Shown here: one piece after another, positions 9,401-17,286 of the stretch
Layout of the letters: every line of letters starts with the position of its first letter
How positions within the stretch are numbered: the first letter of the stretch is position 1
From: Methanobacteriota archaeon
Lineage (GTDB): Archaea > Thermoplasmatota > Thermoplasmata > RBG-16-68-12 > JAFNFQ01
Assembly: GCA_017885655.1 (NCBI GenBank)
Contig: JAFNFQ010000007.1
Span: forward strand, 1-60,502
Direction of reading: 5' to 3'
Length of the DNA stretch: 60,502 nucleotides
Notes under the pieces: generated by a model
Told to the model about the DNA's origin: nothing
Database searches by the model: none
The model's input: the letters and a program-made list of their open reading frames with translations, nothing else
Position numbers and translations under genes: made by a program

Positions 9401-10968
9401 TCCTAGACAAGGCCCGACAGCAGTTCAGGGACGGCAGGTACCGCCAGGCCCTGTCTCTGGCCATGCAGAGCGAGGCGGAGGCGGAGAGGATCGGCCTGCA
9501 GCAAGACATGGCCTCCAAGGCGATAATGACCGCCGAGAAGAAGCTCAAGGGATTCGTCAGCCCGACGCCAGAGGTCTCAAACCTGATCACTGGGGCGCAG
9601 AGGGCGTTCGAGGACGGTGACTACGTCAAGGCGCTGGACCTCGCCATCAGGGCGGGTGACAGTTTCAACAAGTACCGCGAACTGATCGAAGACACCCAGG
9701 ACATCAGGGTCAAGGCCGACAAGCTCACCAAGACCGCTTACCAAATCGGCGCTGACGCGGCAAAGCTCGACAAGATACTCAGCGAGGCGAACGCCGCGTT
9801 CGACGCGGGCGACCCGAAGTCCGCCAGGGACGCGTACCAGCAGTGCGTGGACTGGGGACTGGGCTTGTGCAGGAGCCACCTCGGGAAACAGCACGCCCAG
9901 GTGGTCGAGTTCGCGGAGGGCCTCAAGGCGCTGAACCTCGACCCGCTGCCGGCGGCGAGAAAGCTCTCCGAGGCCAAGGCGCACACAGACTCCGAGAACT
10001 TCGAGGCAGCCTTCGCCCTGATACAGGAGGCCAGGAAGGAAGCCCGGGACCAGATGACGAAGGCGGTGAACGAGGTCCTGTCTGCATCCGAGGCCGCGGT
10101 GGCGCACGCGAAGAAGATTAACGCGGACGTGGCGGAGGCCGAGCAACTCCTGGCGGACGGGCGCAAGGCGATGGAAGCGGGCCAGTACGAGAAGGCGATG
10201 CGTCTGGCAAAGGACAGCGTCAGCCGCGTCGAGGCGAGGCGTGAGTTCGAGAAGAAGTTCGTCGACTTCAGTTACAAGGCCGACTCGACGATCCGCAACG
10301 CGAGGAAGTACGGCATCGACGTGGCCGAGGCGGAGAGGACGCTGGCCGAGGCGCTCAAGATCAAGAAGACCGACCTGGACAAGGCGATCGAGATTGCGGA
10401 GAAGTCGCACAAGCAGGCAATGGCCGCGGTCGAGGCGTTCGCGCCGAAGATTGAGATACGCCTCGAAGTCCCCGGCGCGGTCCTCGATCAATGGGTCGAC
10501 GGTTCCATCACCCTCGTCAACGTCGGGAAGGCGCTCGCCAAGGACGTCAAAGTTAAGATCCTCGGGGATGTGGAAGTCGAGGGGATTCAGGACATCGCAA
10601 GCGTCAGGGCGAAGGGCGAGGCGAAGCTGCCCCTCAAGGTCAAGATGAGGGCGAGTGGCTCCATCCCCCTCTCGGTGAATATTGTTTCGCACAGGCTGCT
10701 CGACGGGAAGGATTACACGCAGGAGATAATCGCGCAGGTCGAGGTGACGGACAAGGCCCGGGAGGCACAGAAACCTCACGAGGAGCCGAAGCCGAAGGCC
10801 CTGCTCGCCGTGAACGAGGGCCGCTGCCTCATCTGCAAGGGGTCGATCAAGGTGGGCTTCAGGATAGCGAAGTGCCCGTCCTGCGGCATGGAATTCCACG
10901 AGATGTGCGCCGCGCGCGCGAAGGTCTGCCCCGCCTGCCAGAACCCGCTATCCGTGACGGCCAGCTGA
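6454..10968 (+). CDS. Giant helical-repeat protein with CARDB-like domain and C-terminal RING-like zinc module
   Basis: I do not recognise a named family. The first ATG is at 6547, but the frame is open and protein-like from 6430 (SGYLRDIQLRKQLEEKVKE) and an SD (GGAGCTGAT) ends at 6450. I therefore propose a rare CTG start at 6454, or ATT at 6451. From ATG numbering, residues 36 to about 1290 hold some 21 tandem units of about 61-62 residues. Each carries a GxDV-type turn, a helix (AxxLLexAkxal) and a TPR-like phrase such as GDYxxALELA, for example at 36, 97 and 158. Then follows a beta domain (IEIRLEVPGAVLDQWVDG, LVNVGKALAKDVKVKI) like CARDB/COG1361. The last 45 residues hold eight zinc ligands spaced CxxC, CxxC, HxxC, CxxC, a RING/RING-CH-like pattern. 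No signal peptide or membrane helix is seen, so it is probably cytosolic. Its place behind smc-scpAB suggests a chromosome-associated or scaffold role, which is inference. Confidence 0.85.
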   Translation: MSGYLRDIQLRKQLEEKVKEATKNRQQVETEMAAANEALTACRAIDAATTEAETALAEAMSSISGKDYKLALEKAIEAREKARKSYGERVVAIVDSSAGLLNIAKNMGANVVDGEAAIEKSRDALTKEDHATALDLANRIWKKFEKIVHEHLSKSFSAAQSLIMTAKNLGKDTATVEDLLSRARGAVESNDFELALSYTNECLEAIRGELTEEVSMAAAEVEALLKISQEQGVDVSKMSALIERSKADAEKSEFQKAINALKQSKSEGEKALQKGLDARLAEAAKLSEAAMEMGADVGSTKNILDQANASLREGNFQQTANLGKQALQEIQAAQFQRVLFTIAQSRDKFVAAKNIGADITPAMDVLNRARQSLQQGRFREALEFAKHAEDEVEKSLGQFRQVETAVRDIGSDFIEAEALGVNVASARRLLERAKKDLNARDFASALDEVRKAKEELARSEYERTMEVMEQSEFIMTLGERMAADLEDAGKLLEDCIVATKEKQYRKAIELAQGASSSAEMSIKGKLTDALANLRGSMGFLAEDAVNLRSLVDKAEGAMAARDYDGAFTFVSEGQKLVEGRTKAKADEFHQMLKSAVELGAELGAPVGALAELFKEADAALERGDLPKVVSMREHGIADLGTIGETIFNIVKERVVEARNFRINIEELLQFLKRARMALSVGELPEAFRLMSECSQRTTQLVTFHKETYNAISSAAALLAEAKKKDVDVTTVLEMLLEAKKAFERLDYERALELARRAKSETEKLMILYASAQNIIATKEKLEVAEMLAIDTATLRDNLERAKEAMKSKSYEEALNVSTKTQQAIDELLDNKVRSLISQADSIMDALKDAQMSEQREKIARAKELLERRAWGEAGELAIAAREDLERSIKKREEVGVALKKGQDALSEIEALNIETPDARKLIEKAERAARTGDFDTALEAAVSANQELDRERDISVNKTIDKFQDAINKAKREGIDTRSAVKLLDKARQQFRDGRYRQALSLAMQSEAEAERIGLQQDMASKAIMTAEKKLKGFVSPTPEVSNLITGAQRAFEDGDYVKALDLAIRAGDSFNKYRELIEDTQDIRVKADKLTKTAYQIGADAAKLDKILSEANAAFDAGDPKSARDAYQQCVDWGLGLCRSHLGKQHAQVVEFAEGLKALNLDPLPAARKLSEAKAHTDSENFEAAFALIQEARKEARDQMTKAVNEVLSASEAAVAHAKKINADVAEAEQLLADGRKAMEAGQYEKAMRLAKDSVSRVEARREFEKKFVDFSYKADSTIRNARKYGIDVAEAERTLAEALKIKKTDLDKAIEIAEKSHKQAMAAVEAFAPKIEIRLEVPGAVLDQWVDGSITLVNVGKALAKDVKVKILGDVEVEGIQDIASVRAKGEAKLPLKVKMRASGSIPLSVNIVSHRLLDGKDYTQEIIAQVEVTDKAREAQKPHEEPKPKALLAVNEGRCLICKGSIKVGFRIAKCPSCGMEFHEMCAARAKVCPACQNPLSVTAS

Positions 10969-10982
10969 GCAGATGTCGTTTC

Positions 10983-12527
10983 TCAGCCGATTTTCCCTAT
11001 CGACTTCTCGGCGGCAGCCACGATGCTGCCCTCCCGCATGAGCCCTAGGACGACCTCGACGTCACCGTGCTGCGCCCTGTCTGATTCCAGATGCGGCACC
11101 ACGGTCCTGATGATCGTGTGCGCCGCCCGCGGGCCCTTGCCGGGCAGCGCGGGCTCGCGGAAGTCCAAGCCCTGCGCGGAGCAGAGGTACTCGATCGCGA
11201 TGACCATCCGCGCGTTCTCGAGCACATGGCGGGACTTCAGGGCCGCCCACTGCCCCATCGGCACATAGTCCTCCTGGTTGGCGGAGGTGGGTATCGAGTC
11301 GGCCGAGGCGGGGAACGACAGAGTCTTGTTCTCTGAGACGAGGGCGGCGGCGACATATTGCGAGAGCATCATGCCGGAGTTGAGGCCGCTCTCCTCGGTG
11401 AGGAATGGCGGGAGGCCGCTCAGGTGCGCGTCGACGAGGCGGGCTATCCGCCGCTCGGAGATGCCGGACATTATCGTCATCGCGAGGGTGAGCTGGTCGA
11501 GGGCCATCGCCGCCTCCTGACCGTGGAAGTTGCCGCCGCTTAGGCTCTCCTTCTCTTCTGCCATTATCAGCGGGTTGTCCGTCGCGGAGTTGATCTCGAT
11601 CTCGATGACGCGCCGCGCGCTCTCGATCGCGCCCGCGCACGCTCCGAGTACCTGGGGGATGCAGCGGAGCGAGTACGGGTCCTGGACGCGGTGGGAGCCT
11701 GGATGTGACGGGATGATCTCGCTTCCGACCAGGAGCCGCCGCATGTTCGTGGCGACCCGGACGAGACCCGGGTGTGGCTTCAGGCTGGCTATGCGCGGGT
11801 CGAACGGCTCGGGAGAGCCCTTGAGGGCCTCGAAGCTCATCGACGCGGCGACTTGCGCATCCCTGAGGAGGCAGATGGCGTCGTGCACGACGAGGGAGCC
11901 GACGCCGGCCATGACGGAGGTCCCGTTCACCAGGGCGAGCCCCTCCTTGGACTGCAGCACGAGTGGCCGCAGGCCGGCGGCCTCGAGAGCCTCCCTGCCG
12001 GTCATCCGCTTCCCGCCAAAGTGCGCCTCTCCCTCTCCGACCAGCACGAGGGCCATGTGGGCCAGAGGCGCGAGGTCGCCGCTCGCGCCGAGCGATCCTC
12101 TGCTCGGGATGACTGGGTGCACGCCCCGGTTCAGCAGCTCGACTATCATCTCGAGGAGTTCTTCGCGCACGCCCGAGTAACCCTTCGAAAGAGCGTTCGC
12201 CCTGACAAGCAACGCAGCGCGGACCTCGTCCTCCGAAAGAGGGTCACCGAGTCCGATGGCATGACTCCTGATCAGGTTCAGCTGGAGCTTGAGGAGGTCG
12301 GTACCCGGGATCGCGACGTTCGCCAGCTCGCCGAAACCGGTCTTGATGCCATAGGCCATCTTCTCGTGCTTGACTATCGCTTCGACCGCTTCTCTTGAAG
12401 CCCTGACCTTCGTCCTGCTGTCCCTCGACAGGGAGACCTTCTCGCCATGGCGGGCCACGGCGGCGACGTTCTCGATCCTCAGCGAATTGCCATCAATGCG
12501 CAGCAAATCCTCGCCCCGCCCGGCCAT
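10983..12527 (-). CDS. hutH: Histidine ammonia-lyase
   Basis: This enzyme deaminates L-histidine to urocanate using the MIO cofactor, formed autocatalytically from Ala-Ser-Gly. The MIO triad is at 148-150 in GSLGASGDLAPLAH, and the catalytic tyrosine lies in YGIKTGFG (59-65). The 514-residue length fits the family. The C-terminal half carries the usual NGTSVM, SATDNPL and GNFHGQ segments. No other hut gene (hutU, hutI, hutG) is nearby, so it may act alone, and a related aromatic ammonia-lyase or aminomutase specificity is possible. The gene is convergent with the repeat-protein gene, 14 nt apart. ATG 12527 is the chosen start; a TTG at 12506 would begin closer to the usual family N-terminus (LRIDGNSLRIENV). 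Confidence 0.93.
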   Translation of the reverse strand: MAGRGEDLLRIDGNSLRIENVAAVARHGEKVSLSRDSRTKVRASREAVEAIVKHEKMAYGIKTGFGELANVAIPGTDLLKLQLNLIRSHAIGLGDPLSEDEVRAALLVRANALSKGYSGVREELLEMIVELLNRGVHPVIPSRGSLGASGDLAPLAHMALVLVGEGEAHFGGKRMTGREALEAAGLRPLVLQSKEGLALVNGTSVMAGVGSLVVHDAICLLRDAQVAASMSFEALKGSPEPFDPRIASLKPHPGLVRVATNMRRLLVGSEIIPSHPGSHRVQDPYSLRCIPQVLGACAGAIESARRVIEIEINSATDNPLIMAEEKESLSGGNFHGQEAAMALDQLTLAMTIMSGISERRIARLVDAHLSGLPPFLTEESGLNSGMMLSQYVAAALVSENKTLSFPASADSIPTSANQEDYVPMGQWAALKSRHVLENARMVIAIEYLCSAQGLDFREPALPGKGPRAAHTIIRTVVPHLESDRAQHGDVEVVLGLMREGSIVAAAEKSIGKIG

Positions 12528-12598
12528 GCCTGGATTCTCTTAAAAGGTTTCTCGCATGCGCGGAGCTGGGTCGAATCCGCCGTGGCGAACTTCCCGGC

Positions 12599-13069
12599 CT
12601 ACCTCCTCGCGACCGGCATCAGGATCTTCGCGTAGAGAATCGTCTCGCCGCCGACGACCTCGGGCTTCTTCGAGTAGATTTCGATCGAAGGTCCTGATAC
12701 CTTCAGCCCCTTCTTTTCTATCCATTCGGTGAGGATTGCGTAGGTCTTGGGGTAATCGCTCCCGGGACCCTTGTGGGAAATGGAGGCCACCTTCATCGCG
12801 GGCATCTGGCGGATCTTCACGCCTGAGCTCTCCTTCGCCTTTCCCTTGAAGGTAATCCCGATGTCCGTCCTGCACTTCTCCGGAGGGACGATCTTTGGGT
12901 CATCGTGATAGATACCCATCGGGTAGAATCCCGGCATCACCTTCTGCTCCTTCGCCCACCCATACAGCTTCTCGATGTACTCCTGCCACGGGATCTTGTC
13001 AAACGCCCCCTGGTGCCCAATGTACGCGAGACCGGAGGCCTTCCTCTCCTCAAGCTTTGGACCAGCCAT
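12599..13069 (-). CDS. GyrI-like small-molecule-binding domain protein
   Basis: The 156-residue protein resembles the stand-alone effector-binding (GyrI/AraC-C, SOUL-related) fold: an N-terminal Y-I-G-H-Q-G-A-F strand, a central D-D-P segment (GIYHDDPKIVP), I-R-Q-M-P-A-M-K-V-A-S-I-S-H-K-G-P (the family phrase P-x-x-V-A-x-x-x-H-x-G-x), and C-terminal E-I-Y. Such domains bind hydrophobic or cationic ligands, sometimes hydrolyse cyclopropanoids, and often sense drugs. I chose ATG 13069, preceded by an SD (caggtgga). A TATA-like ccttatgta lies about 35 nt upstream on the minus strand. It is divergently placed from the aldehyde dehydrogenase. No DNA-binding domain is attached, so a regulatory role would need a partner. 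Confidence 0.75.
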   Translation of the reverse strand: MAGPKLEERKASGLAYIGHQGAFDKIPWQEYIEKLYGWAKEQKVMPGFYPMGIYHDDPKIVPPEKCRTDIGITFKGKAKESSGVKIRQMPAMKVASISHKGPGSDYPKTYAILTEWIEKKGLKVSGPSIEIYSKKPEVVGGETILYAKILMPVARR

Positions 13070-13089
13070 TCTTCCACCTGATGGGGAAG

Positions 13090-13157
13090 CAGACCGTCTG
13101 GTACATAAGGATTCTCTGGGGTGGGGCAGACTGGCCCGGCTACCAGAAAGATATATT
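13090..13157. promoter_or_regulatory. Divergent promoter region of the GyrI-like gene and the aldehyde dehydrogenase
   Basis: On the plus strand aaagatatatt (13147-13157) is a TATA box about 45 nt before the ALDH start. On the minus strand ccttatgta (about 13101-13109) precedes the GyrI-like gene. The 11-nt palindrome CAGAC-C-GTCTG at 13090-13100 sits between the minus-strand TATA box and its gene. Confidence 0.5.
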
Positions 13158-13195
13158 CCTGTTCGCGCGTTCGCCACGTGCCGAGGGGAAAAACC

Positions 13196-14683
13196 ATGGA
13201 AGAATACGGCTTCTACATCAACGGCGAGTGGACGAAGGCGAAGGGCAGGACGCGTTTCGAGACGACGAACCCCGCCACGGGAGATGTCCTTGCGACTTTC
13301 CCCGTCGGGACCAAGGAGGATGTTGACACGGCCGTCTCCGCCGCGGTGAAGACGTTCCCGAAATGGCGGGACACACCAGCACCGAAGCGCGGGCTCATAT
13401 TGCTGGAGGCTGCCAGGATCATGCGCCGGAGGAAGGACGAGATCGGCGCGATAGTCACCAAGGAGATGGGCAAGGTCATCGCCGAGGGGAAGGGCGACGT
13501 GCAGGAGGGGATCGACTTCCTCGAGTATATGGCGGGAGAAGGGAGGCGACTCTACGGCGAGACAACGACGTCCGAACTCCCGGACAGATTCTGCATGACG
13601 GTGCGCCAGCCGCTCGGCCCTGTCGGTCTAATCAGCCCATGGAATTTCCCGGTGGCGATTCCGATGTGGAAATCGGTCGCGGCGCTGCTCTGCGGTTGCA
13701 CGGTCGTGTTCAAGCCCGCCAGCCTGACTCCTCTTTGCGGCGCGAAGGTCTGCGAGGTCTACGAGGAAGCCGGCCTCCCGCCAGGGGTGTTCAACATGGT
13801 CACGGGCTCCGGCTCGGTCGTCGGCGACGGCATCATCGGACACCACGGCATCAGGGGCATCTCCTTCACTGGCGGTGTCGAGACCGGGCGGGAAGTCTAC
13901 CAGAAAGGCGCGAAGAGGCTGATCAAGGTCGGACTCGAGCTTGGCGGGAAGAATGCGATCATCCTGATGGACGACGCGGACCTTGACCTCGCGATGGACG
14001 GGATTGTGTTCGGGGCATTTGGAACCGCGGGCCAGCGGTGCACCGCCACCAGCCGCCTCATCGTCCACGAAGGAATCTACGACGAGCTGCTGAGCCGACT
14101 CGTCAAGAGAGCGGAGGTTCTGAAGCTAGGCAACCCGATCGACCCGAAGGTGGACGTCGGACCTGTCGCCTCTGCCGACCAGGAGAAGAAGATTCTCGAG
14201 TACGTGCAGATCGGGAAGAAGGAAGGAGCGAAGCTACTCATCGGCGGCGAGAAACTCAAGGGCGGGGACTACGACAAGGGATTCTTCATCAAGCCCGCCA
14301 TCTTCGAGGCGAAGCGGACTCACCGCATCGCGACGGAGGAGATTTTCGGCCCCGTACTCAGCGTGCTCAAGATCAAGGACTTCGACGAGGCGGTGAAGGT
14401 CGCGAACGGCGTCGCCTACGGGCTGTCATCGAGCATCTACACCAACGACATCAGACAGGCGTTCAAGGCGATACAGACTCTGGAGGCAGGGATAACCTAC
14501 ATCAACGCGCCGACGATAGGCGCGGAGGTCCACTTGCCCTTTGGCGGTGTGAAGGACACCGGCTTTACGCGCGAGGCTGGGAGCGCCGCGGTGGACGAGT
14601 TCACCTACGAGAAGGCGGTCTACATCGATTACAGCGGGCGGCTGCAGAAGGCGCAGATAGACACGGAGAAGCTCGCGAAATAG
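13196..14683 (+). CDS. NAD(P)-dependent aldehyde dehydrogenase
   Basis: This is a 495-residue enzyme of the ALDH superfamily, which oxidises an aldehyde to the acid. Visible motifs are GPVGLISPWNFPVAIPMWK (cofactor and oxyanion region), FKPASLTPL, FTGGVETGREV (Rossmann loop), LELGGKNAIIL with the general-base Glu near residue 248, and GQRCTATSR with the catalytic Cys282. The C-terminal EEIFGPVLSV and LPFGGVKDTGFTREAG are complete. The long EVQEGIDFLEYMAGEGRRLYGE segment resembles ALDHs acting on semialdehydes (for example alpha-ketoglutarate or succinate semialdehyde), but the substrate cannot be set from sequence. ATG 13196 is chosen because it follows a TATA box by about 45 nt and an SD-like gagggg. 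It ends 48 nt from the convergent PKD gene. Confidence 0.92.
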   Translation: MEEYGFYINGEWTKAKGRTRFETTNPATGDVLATFPVGTKEDVDTAVSAAVKTFPKWRDTPAPKRGLILLEAARIMRRRKDEIGAIVTKEMGKVIAEGKGDVQEGIDFLEYMAGEGRRLYGETTTSELPDRFCMTVRQPLGPVGLISPWNFPVAIPMWKSVAALLCGCTVVFKPASLTPLCGAKVCEVYEEAGLPPGVFNMVTGSGSVVGDGIIGHHGIRGISFTGGVETGREVYQKGAKRLIKVGLELGGKNAIILMDDADLDLAMDGIVFGAFGTAGQRCTATSRLIVHEGIYDELLSRLVKRAEVLKLGNPIDPKVDVGPVASADQEKKILEYVQIGKKEGAKLLIGGEKLKGGDYDKGFFIKPAIFEAKRTHRIATEEIFGPVLSVLKIKDFDEAVKVANGVAYGLSSSIYTNDIRQAFKAIQTLEAGITYINAPTIGAEVHLPFGGVKDTGFTREAGSAAVDEFTYEKAVYIDYSGRLQKAQIDTEKLAK

Positions 14684-14730
14684 GCGGCCATTGTTGAATC
14701 GCGTTGGTGTCGGAATGCCCCCTCAGGTGT

Positions 14731-16503
14731 TCAAACCGAGATTGTGATCGCCACTGTCCCGCCATCGTCGTCGCTCACGACGATGTGAACAGACATACCA
14801 AGCGTGTAAAACAATCCAACTTGGTCCGACGCGTAGAACGGGTAGGTTCCCCACGGGCTGTTTGGCGGATCCGGGCCGACGCCGTCGTTGAGGTGGGTGT
14901 GCGTGATGACGCCATCCCAGGTGAAGGTGAGATCATCGCTGCCCTTGTCCATGGCCAGAACGGAAATCACGGCCTGAGAGCTCGGCAGTCGGGCAGTGAG
15001 GTTCACGACCCATGGGTCGATGTGGTTCCAGTGCGAGCTGTTCCCTTTCTCCGATTGCTGCACGTTGAAAGTGTGGTGGTCAATCACGGTGAAGTTGCCT
15101 GCGGTGCCCGTCACGAGCCAAACCGGGTTGGCTCCGACCTCTTTTCCCTCGAGGTCTGCGGGCTCGTAGGTGACTGTCGCCTCGAGGTCCGCTGAGGGGT
15201 CGAATGGCCCCGCAATCCAGGCAATCTGCTCATCAGGGCTCCCCGGCATGCGCTCGATGCTCGCGTTGGTGGTTTCGACGCCGCCGGCGTAGAGGGTAAG
15301 ATTGACCACGTTCCACTTCCTGCCCGCAACCCGAAGCCCGAGGTCGCCAGATGCGGAGAGCGATGTGTTGAAGCTGAGGATGAGAGGATTCGAGTTCCGC
15401 ACTGTCACTGTCGCGGTGTCGCTCGCCGAGTTGTTGAGCGAGTCGGTGATTGTGAGCGTCACGACATAGGCGCCATTGTCTCCATAGACCGCGTCCACGG
15501 CCGGGCCGGTTTGGTCGACGTCATTCGTGAAGTTGCCATCACCGTTCGAATCGAGTCTCTCGTTGAGATCCCAGCTGTAGGACGTTATCGGGGCCGTGAT
15601 CGCGTCCGACGATTCGAAACCCAGAAGGATAACCTTGTCGAAGTACGCGATTCCAGCATTGTCGCTCCAGCTCGTATCTCCGATTAGGAGATGCTCCGGT
15701 GAGAACTCGGTGATGCCAGGGGAAACGAAGCATCCGGCGTAGCTCGAGTCGATCCACCAGCAGCTAGCGTCCTGGAGGACATCTGCCGCGAACGCCAACC
15801 TGTGCCAGGCGCCCGGCGTCATGGGGCTTGGGCTCACCTCTCCAGCGGGCTGGTCCCAGACGGTCCACGTCATCCTGTCTTGGTAGAACAGGAAACGCTC
15901 CATGATTTTGGCATATCCCGTGCTTGGGTTCCAGTCACTGATCAGCTCTACGACGAGTGGGTCGTCGCTCGCTGAAACGATGTAGACCCAGATGTACATC
16001 AACGAGATGTTGCCGGGATCGGGGATCGCTTGTGACACGAATCCGTACGTTTCAATGGACGTGTTGGCAAGGAGCGACCTGGAGCCGCTGTAGGCGAAGC
16101 CGTTCGAGATGGACACCGAACCGGAGGGAGACCATTCGGCCATGCCGCTCCCGAAGTCTCCGTTCTTGACGTAGTTCACATAGCTGTTCTGTGGCTCGGA
16201 TGGATACTTGACTTTCGATGGGTCGAAGGGGCAGGAATAGTTGAGGATGCCGGGAAGTGTGCCGCCGACTGTGGTCCCCTTCGAATTGCTTCCGTCCAGA
16301 TGGACCGTGAGTCCCTCGTTCGTTGTCTGGTCAGGGCCCGCATCGGCAACGGGTTGCGATCCTTCGTGCGCCCCGTCTAAGGTGTGACCCTGGTCGTCCT
16401 GTGTGGACTCCGGAGCAGCCCACAGAGAATCGTGCGGCCCAAGGCCGGCGAACGCGGTTCCCAGCAAGGCCAGCAGAACGAAGACACTCCCGACGCGCCC
16501 AAT
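14731..16503 (-). CDS. Secreted PKD-domain surface protein with an inserted beta-sandwich
   Basis: The mature protein begins with P-V-A-D-A-G-P-D-Q-T-T-N-E-G, the first strand of a PKD domain. The rest of that PKD domain (ITSYSWDLNERLDSNGDGNFTNDVD, YGDNGAYVVTLTITDS) comes only about 250 residues later. Between them lies a carbohydrate-binding-like sandwich (KNGDFGSGMAEWSPSG, SGSRSLLANTS, AWHRLAFAAD, AGIAYFDKVILLGFE). A C-terminal beta domain ends with VVSDDDGGTVAITISV; no membrane anchor is seen. The signal peptide IGRVGSVFVLLALLGTAFA is in frame upstream of the first TTG (16467) but has no ATG, GTG or TTG; the only start between the promoter (aaaggtttatgc, near 16550 on the minus strand) and the signal core is ATT at 16501-16503. 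I use that start. Function is probably adhesion or cell-surface structure. Confidence 0.75.
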   Translation of the reverse strand: MGRVGSVFVLLALLGTAFAGLGPHDSLWAAPESTQDDQGHTLDGAHEGSQPVADAGPDQTTNEGLTVHLDGSNSKGTTVGGTLPGILNYSCPFDPSKVKYPSEPQNSYVNYVKNGDFGSGMAEWSPSGSVSISNGFAYSGSRSLLANTSIETYGFVSQAIPDPGNISLMYIWVYIVSASDDPLVVELISDWNPSTGYAKIMERFLFYQDRMTWTVWDQPAGEVSPSPMTPGAWHRLAFAADVLQDASCWWIDSSYAGCFVSPGITEFSPEHLLIGDTSWSDNAGIAYFDKVILLGFESSDAITAPITSYSWDLNERLDSNGDGNFTNDVDQTGPAVDAVYGDNGAYVVTLTITDSLNNSASDTATVTVRNSNPLILSFNTSLSASGDLGLRVAGRKWNVVNLTLYAGGVETTNASIERMPGSPDEQIAWIAGPFDPSADLEATVTYEPADLEGKEVGANPVWLVTGTAGNFTVIDHHTFNVQQSEKGNSSHWNHIDPWVVNLTARLPSSQAVISVLAMDKGSDDLTFTWDGVITHTHLNDGVGPDPPNSPWGTYPFYASDQVGLFYTLGMSVHIVVSDDDGGTVAITISV

Positions 16504-16588
16504 GACCGGCGTCTTATCCCCTCATCCAGTTAATCTGGCTCGCGCCCGCATAAACCTTTCGATGGAGAATCGACGCGGTCCAGATCGC

Positions 16589-17182
16589 TCAGGGTTTCGT
16601 AGGTCTCAGTCCAAGTCCCTTGGTGAATCTGTTCTGGACGATCGCGTTCGCAACCGATTGGAACGCATCCTCGACGCTTTCTCCCGTCTTAGCGGATGTC
16701 AATCCCCAGGTGGCGTTGATCTCCCTGGCCACATTGGCAACCTCTTCCGGCAGCATCGTCGCTTTGTCTTTCAGGTCTATTTTGTTCACGACGAGGTGGA
16801 CCGGCACCCTGCCCGCGACTCCCTGTGCCAGGTCGATCCAGCGTCGGATCGAGACAAGGGTTCCCCCGTCCGTGATGTCCATCACGGCGATGAGCCCGCT
16901 GGCGCCGTAGAAGTAGGACTCCTTCAGCAGCTCCCTGAAGCTCTCCTGGCCCATGATGTCCCAGAGGGTGATGGTGACCTCGATGGGCGTGCCCAGGGGA
17001 TTGTCCTTGACCAGGAGCCTCTTCTTCGTTATCTTGGTGCCGAGGGTGACGATGTACCTGTCATCGAAAAAGTCCATGACGTACCGGCGGACAAGGGAAG
17101 ACTTCCCGACGCCGGAGTCGCCGACCATGCAGACCTTGATCTTCATCTTCGGGACCGCGCCGATTTGCATGTTCAGAGCCAT
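16589..17182 (-). CDS. Ras/Rab-like small GTPase
   Basis: The 197-residue protein is a complete small GTPase of the eukaryotic-like Ras/Rab/Arf group. The P-loop GDSGVGKSS is at 21-29, switch I has a Thr in VTLGTKIT (around 47-52), switch II is WDIMGQE (74-80) with the catalytic Gln, the guanine-specificity motif NKID is at 133-136, and TSAK follows near 159-162. There is no prenylation Cys at the C-terminus (GLRPTKP), so it is not a classical lipid-anchored Rab. The TATA element (gatata, 17206-17211) sits about 26 nt before ATG 17182, implying a leaderless mRNA. An internal ATG at 17146 (MKIKVCMVGDSG) is an alternative start. No GAP or roadblock partner is adjacent. Such archaeal GTPases are thought to act as polarity or signalling switches. 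Confidence 0.9.
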   Translation of the reverse strand: MALNMQIGAVPKMKIKVCMVGDSGVGKSSLVRRYVMDFFDDRYIVTLGTKITKKRLLVKDNPLGTPIEVTITLWDIMGQESFRELLKESYFYGASGLIAVMDITDGGTLVSIRRWIDLAQGVAGRVPVHLVVNKIDLKDKATMLPEEVANVAREINATWGLTSAKTGESVEDAFQSVANAIVQNRFTKGLGLRPTKP

Positions 17183-17286
17183 GGGGTGAGTTCTCCCTCG
17201 AACGTGATATACTCACGAGCATTCGGGCATCTTTTGGGTTTCGGTGCGCTTATCCGTTTTGATAGCGAGGATGGCGGGGAACGACC

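Noticed and set aside
9577-10899. Long minus-strand open frame of about 440 codons opposite the repeat-protein gene
   Set aside because: Its translation is Arg/Leu/Asp-rich with no motif and mirrors the codon bias of the plus-strand gene; it is an antisense shadow in GC-rich DNA.
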